A stretch of DNA of 64,000 nt from Flavobacterium sp. NRK1 (GCF_024054175.1 NZ_JAMXLA010000001.1:2797166-2861165), one strand, 5' to 3'. Shown: positions 42,726 to 52,889, counted from the first letter of the stretch. The notes: generated from the letters alone by a model not told the origin. Numbers and translations are program-made.

Positions 42726-43370
42726 ATGTCTATAAACAACATCTTCCAATTTCTTGTACCAAAAGATAAGAAATTTTTCCCACTTTTTGAGCAGGCAACC
42801 CAAAATCTGGTAATATTAGCAGAAACACTTCATGAGGCGGTTAATGCTCCTAAAGAGCAAAGGGAAGCATATTATACAAAAATAGAAGAGTTAGAAGCAA
42901 TTATTGAAGAAATTGCCCACCAGACGAATCTTGAACTTAGCCGTAACTTTATTACACCTTTTGACAGGGAAGATATTTATGCTCTTATCACTGCTATAGA
43001 TAATGTTGCTGATTACCTTTATGGGGCAGCTAACAGAATGAGACTATATCAGGTAGAGAAGATTACAAAGTCAATAAGAAAGATGACCGAGATTACGCTT
43101 GACGGATGTAAACTTATACAACAGGCTGTTGGAGATCTTAAGGATATGAAAAACCTTAAAGGTATTGCAGATGCCTGCAAAAAAATAAACAAGCTTGAAA
43201 ATAAATCAGATAACGTATTTGATAAAGCTGTTGCTGATATTTTTGAGAATGAAACCGATGCTAAAAACATCATTAAATATAAAGAAGTATTGTCTGCTCT
43301 TGAATCTGCTGCAGATAAATGTAAGGGAGTTGCGAATGTACTGGAGTCTATCTCTGTAAAACATTCATAA
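42726..43370 (+). CDS. DUF47 (PhoU-like) phosphate-transport regulator
   Basis: A 214-residue all-helical PhoU-like protein (FPLFEQATQNLVILAETL ... DNVADYLYGAANRM ... LEDVADKCEGVANVLE-type, here AADKCKGVANVLESISVKH). DUF47 proteins are commonly paired with Pit-type phosphate transporters and modulate them; the transporter follows after 24 bases on the same strand, which fits this role. Confidence 0.9.
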   Translation: MSINNIFQFLVPKDKKFFPLFEQATQNLVILAETLHEAVNAPKEQREAYYTKIEELEAIIEEIAHQTNLELSRNFITPFDREDIYALITAIDNVADYLYGAANRMRLYQVEKITKSIRKMTEITLDGCKLIQQAVGDLKDMKNLKGIADACKKINKLENKSDNVFDKAVADIFENETDAKNIIKYKEVLSALESAADKCKGVANVLESISVKHS

Positions 43371-43394
43371 ACAAAACCCTCAAAATTATCTCTT

Positions 43395-44456
43395 ATGATT
43401 TTACTTGGCGTAATTATAGTTTTAGCATTAATATTTGATTTTATCAACGGATTTCATGATGCTGCAAACTCAATAGCAACTATAGTAGCTACAAAAGTGC
43501 TTACACCTTTTCAGGCTGTTTTGTGGGCTGCTTTTTTTAACTTTCTTGCTTATTTTATTTCAAGATATTGGATAGGCGAATTCAAAATTGGTAACACTAT
43601 CGCTAAAACGGTTAGCGAAGACTTTATAACCCTTGAAGTTATTCTTGCAGGACTTATAGCTGCAATTACCTGGAACCTTTTAACATGGAAACTGGGCATA
43701 CCTTCATCTTCATCACATACACTTATTGGTGGTTTTATGGGTGCAGCATTGGCACATGCATTTACGGTGCCTGGTGCAGATCTTAGTACTGTAGTTAATT
43801 ATGCTAAGGTTATTCCTATTATGTTATTTATATTTATGGCACCTTTAATAGGTATGGTTGTGGCTTATTTTTTAACCATTATCATACTAAACATTTGCCG
43901 TAAAGTAAACCCGTCTAAAGCTGATAAATGGTTTAAAAGACTGCAATTGGTTTCTTCTGCTCTGTTTAGCCTTGGCCATGGAGCAAATGATGCGCAAAAA
44001 GTTATGGGTATAATTGGAGCAGCTGTTATATTTTATCATACTAACATTGAGATTGATGTTAACTATACAACGGCAGCCGATCCGTTTAAATATTTTGTAT
44101 CACACTGGGGATGGGTGCCACTTACCAGTTTCGCTATGATAGCACTTGGTACAATGAGTGGAGGATGGAAAATTGTTAAAACAATGGGTACTAAAATAAC
44201 AAAGGTAACTTCACTGGAAGGTGTAGCTGCCGAAACAGCGGGTGCTATTACACTCTATACTGCTGAACATTTTGGTATTCCTGTTTCAACAACCCATACA
44301 ATTACAGGTTCAATTATCGGGGTTGGTATTACTAAAAGGGTTTCGGCTGTACGTTGGGGAGTAACCATTAGTCTTCTTTGGGCATGGGTGCTAACTATAC
44401 CTGTTTCAGCAGTTATAGCTGCCCTGATTTATTATGTCATTTCTATTTTTGGATAA
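43395..44456 (+). CDS. pitA: Inorganic phosphate transporter (Pit family)
   Basis: A 353-residue membrane protein with the duplicated PiT signature: DFINGFHDAANSIATIVATKVL at the N terminus and GHGANDAQKVMGIIG in the second half. It also has GIPSSSSHTLIGG and GIPVSTTHTITGS, the repeated serine/threonine-histidine segments. It is a low-affinity phosphate importer and forms an operon with the DUF47 gene. Confidence 0.92.
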   Translation: MILLGVIIVLALIFDFINGFHDAANSIATIVATKVLTPFQAVLWAAFFNFLAYFISRYWIGEFKIGNTIAKTVSEDFITLEVILAGLIAAITWNLLTWKLGIPSSSSHTLIGGFMGAALAHAFTVPGADLSTVVNYAKVIPIMLFIFMAPLIGMVVAYFLTIIILNICRKVNPSKADKWFKRLQLVSSALFSLGHGANDAQKVMGIIGAAVIFYHTNIEIDVNYTTAADPFKYFVSHWGWVPLTSFAMIALGTMSGGWKIVKTMGTKITKVTSLEGVAAETAGAITLYTAEHFGIPVSTTHTITGSIIGVGITKRVSAVRWGVTISLLWAWVLTIPVSAVIAALIYYVISIFG

Positions 44457-44494
44457 CTAACATTTTTTTAATAAAATTATCACAGGTATATAGG

Positions 44495-44502
44495 TATATT
44501 TG
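44495..44502 (+). promoter_or_regulatory. -7-type element before pldA
   Basis: TATATTTG lies a few bases before the start, so a transcript from here would be leaderless or nearly so if translation starts at 44512. No standard -33 TTG is present. Confidence 0.35.
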
Positions 44503-44505
44503 TTT

Positions 44506-45444
44506 ATGAACATGACCTATATACCTGTTTTTTTACGTTTTGCACGTAAGTTTATCATTTTAATTTTCCTGTTTTTCAGTATAATATCCACCGCCCAGGT
44601 GGCTTCTTTATTTAATAACAGCAGGCCAAAGTCAATGGCACAACGCTGGGAACTGGATACACTGAACTCATCAGGTACTTTTGTAATCACTCCTTATAAA
44701 CCTTTATATATCTTACCAGTTCGCTGGTCAAGCCAGCCTAATGGAATGCCGCATAGTGGTAATTCTGATCCCGGTTATAAGGTAGAAGATAACCTTAATC
44801 TTAACAATCTTGAAGCAAAATTTCAAATTAGCTTTAAAGTTAAGGTAGTGCAGGGAATATTTTGGGGACATGGAGATATTTGGGCTGCATATACCCAGAA
44901 ATCGCACTGGCAGATATATAATAAAAGTCTCTCGCGCCCTTTTAGGGAAACAAATTACGAACCTGAAGTATTACTCAATTTTGCTACCAATTTTAAGTTT
45001 TTTGGTTTTGTAAACCGAATGGCAGGAATAAGCATTAACCATCAGTCTAATGGCAGGAATCTGCCTTTATCCAGAAGCTGGAACAGGGTAATATTACATA
45101 CAGGTTTTGAAAGTGGTAACTGGCAGGTATATATTCGTCCGTGGTTTAGGCTGCCGGATCAGAATAATGAGGATGATAACCCAGATATTGTTGAATATAT
45201 TGGAAGGGGAGATGCTACAGTTATTCATGCTATGGGCAAAAATGTATTATCTCTAACAGCAAGCAGTAATTTATCTTTAAATAGCCACTTTAAAGGTTAT
45301 GCTGAGTTTTCCTGGTCCAGAAACCTGTCAGGTAACCTTCGAGGATATTTTCAGGTTACTCATGGTTACGGTGAAACTCTCATAGATTATAATAATAGGC
45401 AGACCACTATTGGGCTGGGAGTATCATTAGTAGAGTGGTTGTGA
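44506..45444 (+). CDS. pldA: Outer-membrane phospholipase A
   Basis: About 312 residues from ATG 44506 (44512 is an alternative; the 44500 frame uses TTG). After a signal peptide the protein has the OMPLA active-site region: SINHQSNGR with His and Ser, followed by SRSWNRV with the Asn of the His-Ser-Asn triad. The beta-barrel strands around it (YIRPWFRL, GYFQVTHGY) support an outer-membrane enzyme that hydrolyses phospholipids. It is directly downstream of the phosphate transporter but unrelated in function. Confidence 0.87.
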   Translation: MNMTYIPVFLRFARKFIILIFLFFSIISTAQVASLFNNSRPKSMAQRWELDTLNSSGTFVITPYKPLYILPVRWSSQPNGMPHSGNSDPGYKVEDNLNLNNLEAKFQISFKVKVVQGIFWGHGDIWAAYTQKSHWQIYNKSLSRPFRETNYEPEVLLNFATNFKFFGFVNRMAGISINHQSNGRNLPLSRSWNRVILHTGFESGNWQVYIRPWFRLPDQNNEDDNPDIVEYIGRGDATVIHAMGKNVLSLTASSNLSLNSHFKGYAEFSWSRNLSGNLRGYFQVTHGYGETLIDYNNRQTTIGLGVSLVEWL

Positions 45445-45457
45445 TAACAAACTAAGT

Positions 45458-46693
45458 CTAAGCATTAAATTCTGCTACAGCTTCAATATCATTCACTTTG
45501 GTATATTTCAAAGGGAGTGAAACTATGAAAGTTGTTCCTTTGTCTTTACCGGGACTCATGGCGTAAATGTTACCACGGTGAAGTTCAATAAATGATTTTG
45601 ATATAGAAAGCCCAAGACCGTTTGAAGTTTCTTTTCCTGTTGGTTTAGAACTTAGCTTTGCAAATTTGGTAAATAGCTTTTGTATATCATCAAAATTTAA
45701 TCCCTGTCCTTCATCTTTTACTTCTATATGCATATAATTTCCTGCTTCTCTTGCCGACACTTTTATGGATGTGTTATGATAAGAGTATTTAATAGCATTG
45801 CTTAGTAAATTATGAAGCACGTCTGATATTTTAGATTTATCTCCCTCAAGAGGAGGCAGCGAATCATCACAGTGCAGTTCTATAGTTTGGTTTTTTCGGT
45901 TTGCTAATAACTCAAAGTTATTAAGCAGTCGTGTGAACAAATCTTTAAGGTTAATTTCTTCAATAGATAGTACAAGGTCTTTTTCTTCAAGTTCAGACTG
46001 CGTAAGAAGATTTGCCAGCCTTTTTTGTATCATACCGACAGAAGACTTTATCATGTCTGTCATCCGCGGAGCACTTGTAATGTCTTTTCTGATAATATCG
46101 TTGGCCAGATTTATAGAAGCGAGAGGATTTTTTATTTCATGGAGCGCTATATTCATCAGGTTTATCTGAGATTCTATAGATTTTCTGTAACGAAGCCTGC
46201 TCTCCAGTTTATCAATTATTATTTTTGACAGTGTTTTAAGCATGTCTAACTGTAAATCAGTTGCCTCTCTGGGTTTAAAATCTGCTACCACTAATACTCC
46301 TACATTATAACCTTCAGGAGATTTTAACGGTACAGCTGCAAAAAAGCGCAAACCGTTTTCTCCTTTTACAAACGGGCTGTTCATAAGTTCAGGTATCGCA
46401 TTGGTATCATTAAATACTGTAGGGTTGTCCTGTAAAATAGCTATAGAAGAGAGCGTACCTTCTCTGTTAATCTCATTTACAGATAATGAGCTTAAATTAG
46501 ACTTTACAAACGCAGTTTTTTCATCTATAAATGTAATAAAAGCACAAGGGCAGCTAAATACCTGAGATGCCATAAGTGCTATCTTATCGAAAGCATCTTC
46601 AGAATGTGTGCCCAATATCTGATAATCTCTAAGTTTTTCAACCCTAAGTTCGTCATTATTAGGTATGTAGTAAATTGGTCTTTTATGACTCAT
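45458..46693 (-). CDS. GAF-domain sensor histidine kinase
   Basis: A 411-residue cytosolic kinase without membrane segments. An N-terminal GAF domain (about 30-165: FDKIALMASQVFSCPCAFITFID) is followed by the dimerisation helix with phospho-His185 in HEIKNPL and the ATPase domain (about 290-400: LHNLLSNAIKYS, VKDEGQGL, NGLGLSISKSFIELH). No response regulator gene is adjacent, so its partner is unknown. The signal sensed by the GAF domain is not known. Confidence 0.88.
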   Translation of the reverse strand: MSHKRPIYYIPNNDELRVEKLRDYQILGTHSEDAFDKIALMASQVFSCPCAFITFIDEKTAFVKSNLSSLSVNEINREGTLSSIAILQDNPTVFNDTNAIPELMNSPFVKGENGLRFFAAVPLKSPEGYNVGVLVVADFKPREATDLQLDMLKTLSKIIIDKLESRLRYRKSIESQINLMNIALHEIKNPLASINLANDIIRKDITSAPRMTDMIKSSVGMIQKRLANLLTQSELEEKDLVLSIEEINLKDLFTRLLNNFELLANRKNQTIELHCDDSLPPLEGDKSKISDVLHNLLSNAIKYSYHNTSIKVSAREAGNYMHIEVKDEGQGLNFDDIQKLFTKFAKLSSKPTGKETSNGLGLSISKSFIELHRGNIYAMSPGKDKGTTFIVSLPLKYTKVNDIEAVAEFNA

Positions 46694-46838
46694 AGATGTA
46701 AGGAAGAGTTTTTTGAAAGGTATAAACCTACTTGAGATTGATGTGTGAAATTACGGATAAAGACTCCCAATTAAATGTTAAAACATAATGTTGTAACAAA
46801 ATGAACATGATTTTATAAAATTAAAAAATAAATTATAA

Positions 46839-46872
46839 AAATAAGCCTCCTTTTAAAGGAGGCTTATTTAAC
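46839..46872. terminator. Terminator after prfB
   Basis: AATAAGCCTCCTTT/AAAGGAGGCTTATT with flanking A/T runs just after the prfB stop codon (minus strand). Confidence 0.85.
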
Positions 46873-46876
46873 TCTT

Positions 46877-47975
46877 TTATTCTTCTGTTCTTTGTCCCAT
46901 CATCATAAGATAAGCTTTTAAAAATTCGTCTATATTACCATTCATAACACTGTCCACATCGCTGGTTTCATATTGTGTACGCACATCTTTAACCAGTTTA
47001 TAGGGATGCATTACGTAATTACGTATTTGTGAGCCCCACTCAATTTTCATTTTGTTGGCTTCGATCTCATCACGTACCGCCTGACGTTTTTTAAGCTCAA
47101 TTTCATATAACTGCGATTTAAGCAATTGCATGGCTTTGGTTTTATTATCAAGCTGAGAACGGGTTTCTGAGTTTTCAATAATAATTCCGGTAGGGTGGTG
47201 ACGAAGTCTAACTGCCGTTTCTACCTTATTAACATTTTGTCCTCCTGCGCCGCTTGAACGCATAGTTTCCCATGAAATGTCTGAAGGGCTTATTTCAATC
47301 TCAATAGTATCGTCTGCAAGAGGATAAACATATACAGAAGCAAATGATGTATGGCGTTTTGCATTACTGTCAAAAGGAGAAATTCTTACCAGGCGGTGTA
47401 CCCCGTTTTCACCTTTAAGGTACCCGAAAGAATAATCACCTTCAAATTCAAGTGTTACGGTTTTGATACCTGCAACCTCACCTTCCTGGTAATTAAGTTC
47501 TTTTACCTTGTAACCTTCTTTCTCACCCCACATGATATACATACGCATAAGCATTGAAGCCCAGTCACAGCTTTCTGTACCTCCGGCACCTGCAGTAATT
47601 TGCAGTACGGCACTCAGGGTATCGCCTTCATCAGACAGCATATTTTTGAATTCAAGGTTTTCTATATGTGCTACTGTAAGTGTGTACTGATTATCCAGTT
47701 CTTCTTCTGTAGCATCGCCTTCCTTGAAAAATTCATAAATTATCTGCAGCTCTTCAGCCATCGCATTGCCTTTTTCATAGTCTTCAACCCACTTTTTCTT
47801 CGTACGCAGGTTTTTTACAATGATTTCGGCTTCTTTTGCATTATTCCAAAAATCAGGTGCAAAAGTCTTTTCTTCTTCGTTGGTTATCTCAATTAACTTC
47901 CTGTCAATGTCAAAGATACCTCCTCAGCGCACCAAGGCGCTCCATAATACCTTTAATTTGTTCGGTATTTGTCAT
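46877..47975 (-). CDS. prfB: Peptide chain release factor 2 with programmed +1 frameshift
   Basis: The full product (about 365 residues) is made by a +1 frameshift. Translation starts at ATG 47975 (21 codons: [20 protein letters not shown] then L). It meets an in-frame TGA at 47912-47910 after the slippery CTT (47915-47913), with the Shine-Dalgarno-like AGGAGG (47919-47924) just upstream, and continues in the second frame from 47911 down to 46877. The GGQ motif (SSGAGGQNV) and the stop-recognition SPF motif are clear. The second frame alone would start only at 47761, too late. It ends peptide chains at UGA and UAA. Confidence 0.97.
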
Positions 47976-47991
47976 AAATAATGTAGTTTTG
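47958..47991 (+). promoter_or_regulatory. Promoter of threonine aldolase gene
   Basis: TTG (47958-47960), 23-base spacer, TAGTTTTG (47984-47991). It fits the consensus, inside the prfB upstream region. Confidence 0.5.
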
Positions 47992-47998
47992 TATTACG

Positions 47999-48006
47999 CA
48001 AAAATA
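47999..48006 (-). promoter_or_regulatory. -7 element of prfB
   Basis: TATTTTTG on the minus strand, about 24 bases before the prfB ATG at 47975. Confidence 0.4.
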
Positions 48007-48025
48007 AGCTATCCTTTTCAATAAT

Positions 48026-49051
48026 ATGGAAATAAATTTAGTAAGTGACACGGTAACCCGTCCCGGACATGAAATGCTTCAGCAAATGTTCAGGGCTAAA
48101 GTGGGTGATGATGTTTATAAACAGGATCCTACCGTTGTAAAGCTTGAAGAAACCGTGGCCGATCTTTTTGGTATGGAAGCGGCATTATTTTTTCCATCGG
48201 GTACTATGGCAAATCAGACAGCTATAAAGCTGCATACTAATCCGGGTGATGAGCTTATTTGTGATAAATGGGCACATGTTTTTAATTATGAAGGAGGCGG
48301 TGTTGCGTTTAATAGCGGTGTTTCCAGCAGATTAATAGACGGGAAGAGAGGTATGATTACCGCTAATCAGGTATCTGAAGCTATAAATCCTCCGGATTTT
48401 TATCATAGCCCTTTAACTACACTGGTGTGTATAGAAAACACAACAAATAAAGGCGGTGGTGCCTGTTATGATTTGCAAACGCTTATGGAAATAGGAGAGG
48501 TGTGCAAAACAAATAAACTTAATTATCACCTGGACGGGGCCCGGTTATGGAATGCGCTGGTAGCGAAAAGGCAGCACCCAAAACAATTCGGAGAGTTATT
48601 TGATACTATCTCGGTTTGCTTGTCTAAGGGGTTAGGTGCACCTGTGGGTTCTTTGCTTGTTGGTAAAAAAGAACATATAAACAAAGCATTACGTATTAGA
48701 AAAGTTTTTGGGGGTGGAATGCGTCAGGCAGGATATTTGGCTGCTGCAGGTCTATACGCTTTGCAAAATAATGTAGGAAGACTTGAAGAAGATCACAGGC
48801 GGGCAAAACAGTTGGGTAACTTACTTCAACAAATGCCTTGGGTAGAAAAGGTAGAACCTGTAGAAACTAATATACTTATATTTTCGGTTAAACCCCAATA
48901 CAGCGAAGCTGCCCTAATGGAAAAGCTAAAACAAAAAAGTATTTTTATAAGTTCTTTAGGTAAAGGTAAACTGCGTATTGTTACCCATCTTGATTATAAA
49001 GAGGTAATGCATAACTATGTTATAGAAACATTGCAGAAATTAAGTTTCTAA
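48026..49051 (+). CDS. ltaE: Low-specificity L-threonine aldolase
   Basis: A 341-residue PLP enzyme of the aspartate-aminotransferase fold. The PLP lysine is Lys201 (VCLSKGLGAPVGS), the N terminus has VSDTVTRPGHEML, and LFFPSGTMANQ and HLDGARLWNA are family motifs. It splits L-threonine or allo-threonine into glycine and acetaldehyde. The promoter lies in the short divergent gap with prfB. Confidence 0.9.
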   Translation: MEINLVSDTVTRPGHEMLQQMFRAKVGDDVYKQDPTVVKLEETVADLFGMEAALFFPSGTMANQTAIKLHTNPGDELICDKWAHVFNYEGGGVAFNSGVSSRLIDGKRGMITANQVSEAINPPDFYHSPLTTLVCIENTTNKGGGACYDLQTLMEIGEVCKTNKLNYHLDGARLWNALVAKRQHPKQFGELFDTISVCLSKGLGAPVGSLLVGKKEHINKALRIRKVFGGGMRQAGYLAAAGLYALQNNVGRLEEDHRRAKQLGNLLQQMPWVEKVEPVETNILIFSVKPQYSEAALMEKLKQKSIFISSLGKGKLRIVTHLDYKEVMHNYVIETLQKLSF

Positions 49052-49053
49052 GC

Positions 49054-49160
49054 AGTTCAGTAAAAAGCAGTTCAGTAAAAAGCATAAAAGTTGCAGAGTA
49101 ACAAAGTAAAGAACTTTGCCGCTTTGCAACTTTATCACTTTGCAACTTTATCACTTTGCA
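49054..49160 (+). repeat. Two short tandem repeats
   Basis: GCAGTTCAGTAAAAA occurs twice in a row (about 49054-49083). TTTGCAACTTTATCAC (period 16) occurs about two and a half times (about 49123-49163). They lie in the short gap between the convergent ltaE and ybaB-like genes. Confidence 0.8.
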
Positions 49161-49164
49161 ACTT

Positions 49165-49491
49165 CTATTTAAACATCCCGTCAAGTCCGGGAATATTTGG
49201 CATACCATCCTGAGCAACTGCTGCCAGTTCAGCTTCGTTTACAGCAGTGGCCTTTGCAATGGCTTTATTCATTACCAATACAAGATAATCTTCTAATTGC
49301 TCTTTGTCTTCAAGAAGGGCATCGTCTATTGTTATAGACCTTATATTTCGGTTTGCAGTAAGGGTAACTTTTAATAATCCGTCATTACTTTGCTCATCTA
49401 CCAGCACGTTGTCAAGTCTTTTTTTTGTCTCTTCAATTTTTTGCTGGGTTTCTTTAAGTTTACCCATCATTCCCATTATATCTCCAAACAT
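49165..49491 (-). CDS. YbaB/EbfC family nucleoid-associated protein
   Basis: A 108-residue protein beginning [19 protein letters not shown] (ATG at 49491; the longer frame from 49524 is unlikely). The helix-sheet pattern ([37 protein letters not shown]) matches the YbaB/EbfC family of DNA-binding nucleoid-associated proteins. It is followed by a glycine-rich tail (IPGLDGMFK). Confidence 0.85.
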   Translation of the reverse strand: MFGDIMGMMGKLKETQQKIEETKKRLDNVLVDEQSNDGLLKVTLTANRNIRSITIDDALLEDKEQLEDYLVLVMNKAIAKATAVNEAELAAVAQDGMPNIPGLDGMFK

Positions 49492-49564
49492 TTTTATAAA
49501 ATTTATTATATTAATATATTGCAAAAGTATTAAATTGCAAAGTTATATGCTAACCCCAAAACAA

Positions 49565-51697
49565 ATGAAAAAACACTTACTTTTAAGTTGTGTTTGTATT
49601 ATTTTTGCGGCCAATGCGCAATCTAATAAAACTAAAATGACCGAAACCATTTCTCCGCCGCTTGCAGCCAGTAAACCTAAGCAATTAGAAAAACATGGTG
49701 ATGTAAGGACGGATAACTACTACTGGCTTAACGAAAGGGAAAATCCTGAAGTTATAGATTACCTTACTAAAGAAAATGAATATTATAATGCCATGACTGT
49801 CGTTCAGAAACAGTTTCAGAAAGAGCTGTATGAAGAAATGAAAGGCAGGATTAAGGAAGACGATTCATCTGTTCCTTATTTTTATAATGGCTACTACTAT
49901 ATAACCCGCTACGAAAAAGGCAAAGGTTATCCTATCTACGCCCGTAAAAAAGGCAGTCTTGATGCTAAAGAAGAAATATTGTTTGACTGTAATGAAATGG
50001 CCGAAGGCCATGCCTATTTTAAGTTAGGCGGGCTGAATATTAGTGAAGATAATAAATGGGCTGCTTTTGCAGTAGATACAGTTTCCAGAAGGCAATATAC
50101 AATACAGATAAAGAATCTTGTTACTAACGAAATACTTCCTTTTAAAATAGAAAACACAACAGGAGGTTCTACCTGGGCGGGTGATAATAAAACGTTGTTT
50201 TATACGCGTAAAGATGAAGTAACGCTTAGGTCTGACAAGGTTTATAAGCATAAGCTGGGTACCGATGTGAAAAATGATGTACTTGTATATCATGAAAAAG
50301 ACGATACTTTCAGTACTTTTATTTACAAGGAAAAATCAAAAAAATATCTTGTAATTGGCTGCAGCAGTACACTGACAAATGAATTCAGGATACTTGATGC
50401 AAAAAAGCCGGATGGAGAGTTCATAATATTTCAGCCAAGAACCAGAGGGTTGGAATACAGCATTTCAAATTACGGCGATAACTGGTATATTGTTACCAAT
50501 AAAGATAATGCTACCAACTTTAAGCTGATGGTTACACCTGAAAGCAAAACGGGAAAAGAAAGCTGGAAAGATCTTGTGCCTCACCGTAATGATGTTCTTC
50601 TGGAAGATATAGATATTTTTAAAAATTATCTTGTAATCTCTGAGAGAAGCAACGGACTTAACAAAATAAGAATTCGCCCATGGGATGGCAAAGGCGAATA
50701 TTATCTGCCTTTTGACAGCGAAACATATACTGCAGAAACTTCTACAAACCCTGATTTTGATACAAACATACTCAGATATAGTTATCAATCACTTGCAGTA
50801 CCTTCTTCTGTTGTAGATTTTAATATGAAAACCAAAGAAAAAACAGTTCTTAAAGAACAGGAGATTCTTGGTGGAAAATTTGACAAAAATAATTACATAG
50901 AGGAAAGGGTATGGGCAACTGCCACTGATGGTACAAAAGTACCTATATCAATGGTTTACCGCAAAGGCATTAAAAAAGACGGTAAAAATCCTTTACTATT
51001 ATACGCTTACGGATCGTACGGGGCATCTATGGATGCTTACTTTTCATCAATAAGGCTCAGCCTGCTTGACAGGGGCTTTATATATGCCATTGCTCATATA
51101 AGAGGAGGGGAAGATCTGGGCCGTGAATGGTATGATAATGGAAAATTGCTTAAAAAGAAAAATACATTTACTGATTTCATAGACTGTTCTAAGTTTTTAA
51201 TAGATCATAAATATACTTCACCTGAACATTTATATGCCGAGGGCGGCTCTGCCGGAGGGTTGCTTATGGGGGCTGTTATAAATATGGCGCCTCAGCTTTA
51301 TCATGGTGTAATTGCACAGGTTCCTTTTGTAGATGTTGTTACAACTATGCTTGACGACAGTATTCCGCTTACAACCGGAGAATATGATGAATGGGGCAAT
51401 CCTAATAAGAAAGAATATTATGATTATATGAAGTCATATTCGCCTTATGATAATGTTATAGCTCAAAAATATCCAAATTTATTGGTTACTACCGGACTTC
51501 ATGACTCTCAGGTGCAATATTGGGAGCCGGCAAAATGGGTAGCTAAATTGAGGGTAATGAAGACTGATAATAATCTTTTGTTCCTGGATACCAATATGGA
51601 AGCGGGGCACGGAGGAGCTTCTGGACGTTTTGAAGCTTTAAAAGAAGTAGCTAAAGAATACAGTTTTTTATTAGATTTAGAAGGAATTAAAAAGTAA
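49565..51697 (+). CDS. ptrB: Oligopeptidase B-like S9 peptidase
   Basis: About 710 residues from the ATG at 49565 (ATG 49547 would add six residues before the signal-like segment MKKHLLLSCVCIIFAANAQ). The N-terminal beta-propeller and the C-terminal hydrolase domain are both present. The serine motif is GGSAGGLLMG, the family segment TTGEYDEWGNP precedes it by position, and HDSQVQYWE and EAGHGGASGR hold the Asp and His. This is the S9A branch close to oligopeptidase B, which cuts after basic residues. A signal peptide suggests export. Confidence 0.88.
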   Translation: MKKHLLLSCVCIIFAANAQSNKTKMTETISPPLAASKPKQLEKHGDVRTDNYYWLNERENPEVIDYLTKENEYYNAMTVVQKQFQKELYEEMKGRIKEDDSSVPYFYNGYYYITRYEKGKGYPIYARKKGSLDAKEEILFDCNEMAEGHAYFKLGGLNISEDNKWAAFAVDTVSRRQYTIQIKNLVTNEILPFKIENTTGGSTWAGDNKTLFYTRKDEVTLRSDKVYKHKLGTDVKNDVLVYHEKDDTFSTFIYKEKSKKYLVIGCSSTLTNEFRILDAKKPDGEFIIFQPRTRGLEYSISNYGDNWYIVTNKDNATNFKLMVTPESKTGKESWKDLVPHRNDVLLEDIDIFKNYLVISERSNGLNKIRIRPWDGKGEYYLPFDSETYTAETSTNPDFDTNILRYSYQSLAVPSSVVDFNMKTKEKTVLKEQEILGGKFDKNNYIEERVWATATDGTKVPISMVYRKGIKKDGKNPLLLYAYGSYGASMDAYFSSIRLSLLDRGFIYAIAHIRGGEDLGREWYDNGKLLKKKNTFTDFIDCSKFLIDHKYTSPEHLYAEGGSAGGLLMGAVINMAPQLYHGVIAQVPFVDVVTTMLDDSIPLTTGEYDEWGNPNKKEYYDYMKSYSPYDNVIAQKYPNLLVTTGLHDSQVQYWEPAKWVAKLRVMKTDNNLLFLDTNMEAGHGGASGRFEALKEVAKEYSFLLDLEGIKK

Positions 51698-51775
51698 TTA
51701 AAATTTTTTTGTTAGATTTGCAAGGTTTTGAGGTCAATAAACTTTGTAGCAGTTTACCTTACTAACTTATTTTTT

Positions 51776-52816
51776 ATGAAAGAAGAGATAAAAGCCTATA
51801 ATAATGTATTGGAATTAATTGGTAACACACCTCTAATTAAGCTCAATAAAGTTACTGAAGGATTAAAAGGAAATTTTTATGCAAAAGTAGAAGCTTTTAA
51901 TCCGGGCCATTCCACCAAAGACAGGATAGCATTATACATCATTGAAGAAGCTGAGAAAAAGGGAATCCTTAAACCGGGAGATACCATTATCGAAACAACT
52001 TCGGGTAACACAGGCTTTAGCCTGGCTATGGTAAGCATTATTAAAGGCTATGACTGCGTACTTGCAGTGAGTTCAAAGTCTTCTAAAGATAAAATTGATA
52101 TGCTTCGCGCAATGGGTGCTAAAGTATATGTTTGTCCGGCAAATGTTTCTGCAGATGATCCGCGCTCTTACTACAATGTTGCTAAAAGACTTCATGAAGA
52201 AATTAAAGGATCAGTTTATATCAATCAGTATTTTAATGATCTTAACGTAGATGCTCACTACAAAAGTACCGGTCCTGAAATATGGGAACAAACAAATGGT
52301 AAAATAACCCATCTTGTTGCCTGCAGCGGAACCGGAGGTACAATTTCAGGAGCAGCCCGTTTCCTTAAAGAAAAAAATCCTGCAATAAAAATATTAGGTG
52401 TAGATGCTTTCGGTTCGGTACTTAAAAAATACCATGAAACTAAAGAGTTTGACAGCGAAGAAATTTACCCTTACAGAATAGAAGGCTTAGGTAAAAACCT
52501 TATTCCGACTGCAACTGACTTTGATGTTATTGATAAATTTATCAAAGTGTCAGATGAAGACAGTGCACACGCAGCAAGACATATTGCTAAAACAGAAGGC
52601 CTATTTGTAGGTTATACAAGTGGAGCAGCTTTCCAGGCGATGAAACAATATTCTGAAGCCGGAGAATTTGATGAGAACAGTAATATTGTTCTTATTTTCC
52701 CTGATCACGGATCACGGTACATGAGTAAAGTATTTAGTGATGACTGGATGAACGAACAAGGCTTTTTTGACAGCATTAATATTGAAGAAGCGCAAAAAAT
52801 TGAATTTATAAAGTAA
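51776..52816 (+). CDS. Cysteine synthase / cystathionine beta-synthase family PLP enzyme
   Basis: A 346-residue fold-type II PLP enzyme starting at ATG 51776. The PLP lysine is Lys48 ([11 protein letters not shown]), the phosphate-binding segment is [10 protein letters not shown], and [19 protein letters not shown] is the glycine-rich loop. The length lacks the CBS-pair domain of eukaryotic cystathionine beta-synthase. It could be an O-acetylserine sulfhydrylase or a beta-synthase; both are possible. Followed by a terminator. Confidence 0.85.
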   Translation: MKEEIKAYNNVLELIGNTPLIKLNKVTEGLKGNFYAKVEAFNPGHSTKDRIALYIIEEAEKKGILKPGDTIIETTSGNTGFSLAMVSIIKGYDCVLAVSSKSSKDKIDMLRAMGAKVYVCPANVSADDPRSYYNVAKRLHEEIKGSVYINQYFNDLNVDAHYKSTGPEIWEQTNGKITHLVACSGTGGTISGAARFLKEKNPAIKILGVDAFGSVLKKYHETKEFDSEEIYPYRIEGLGKNLIPTATDFDVIDKFIKVSDEDSAHAARHIAKTEGLFVGYTSGAAFQAMKQYSEAGEFDENSNIVLIFPDHGSRYMSKVFSDDWMNEQGFFDSINIEEAQKIEFIK

Positions 52817-52841
52817 CATTATTTTACTTACACACATAAAA

Positions 52842-52868
52842 AAACTTCGGTATTTGCCGGAGTTTTTT
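52842..52868 (+). terminator. Rho-independent terminator
   Basis: AAACTTCGG/CCGGAGTTT (52842-52850 with 52857-52865, one wobble) followed by T residues, just after the PLP enzyme gene. Confidence 0.8.
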
Positions 52869-52889
52869 GTTTATATAATTTTCCACTTA

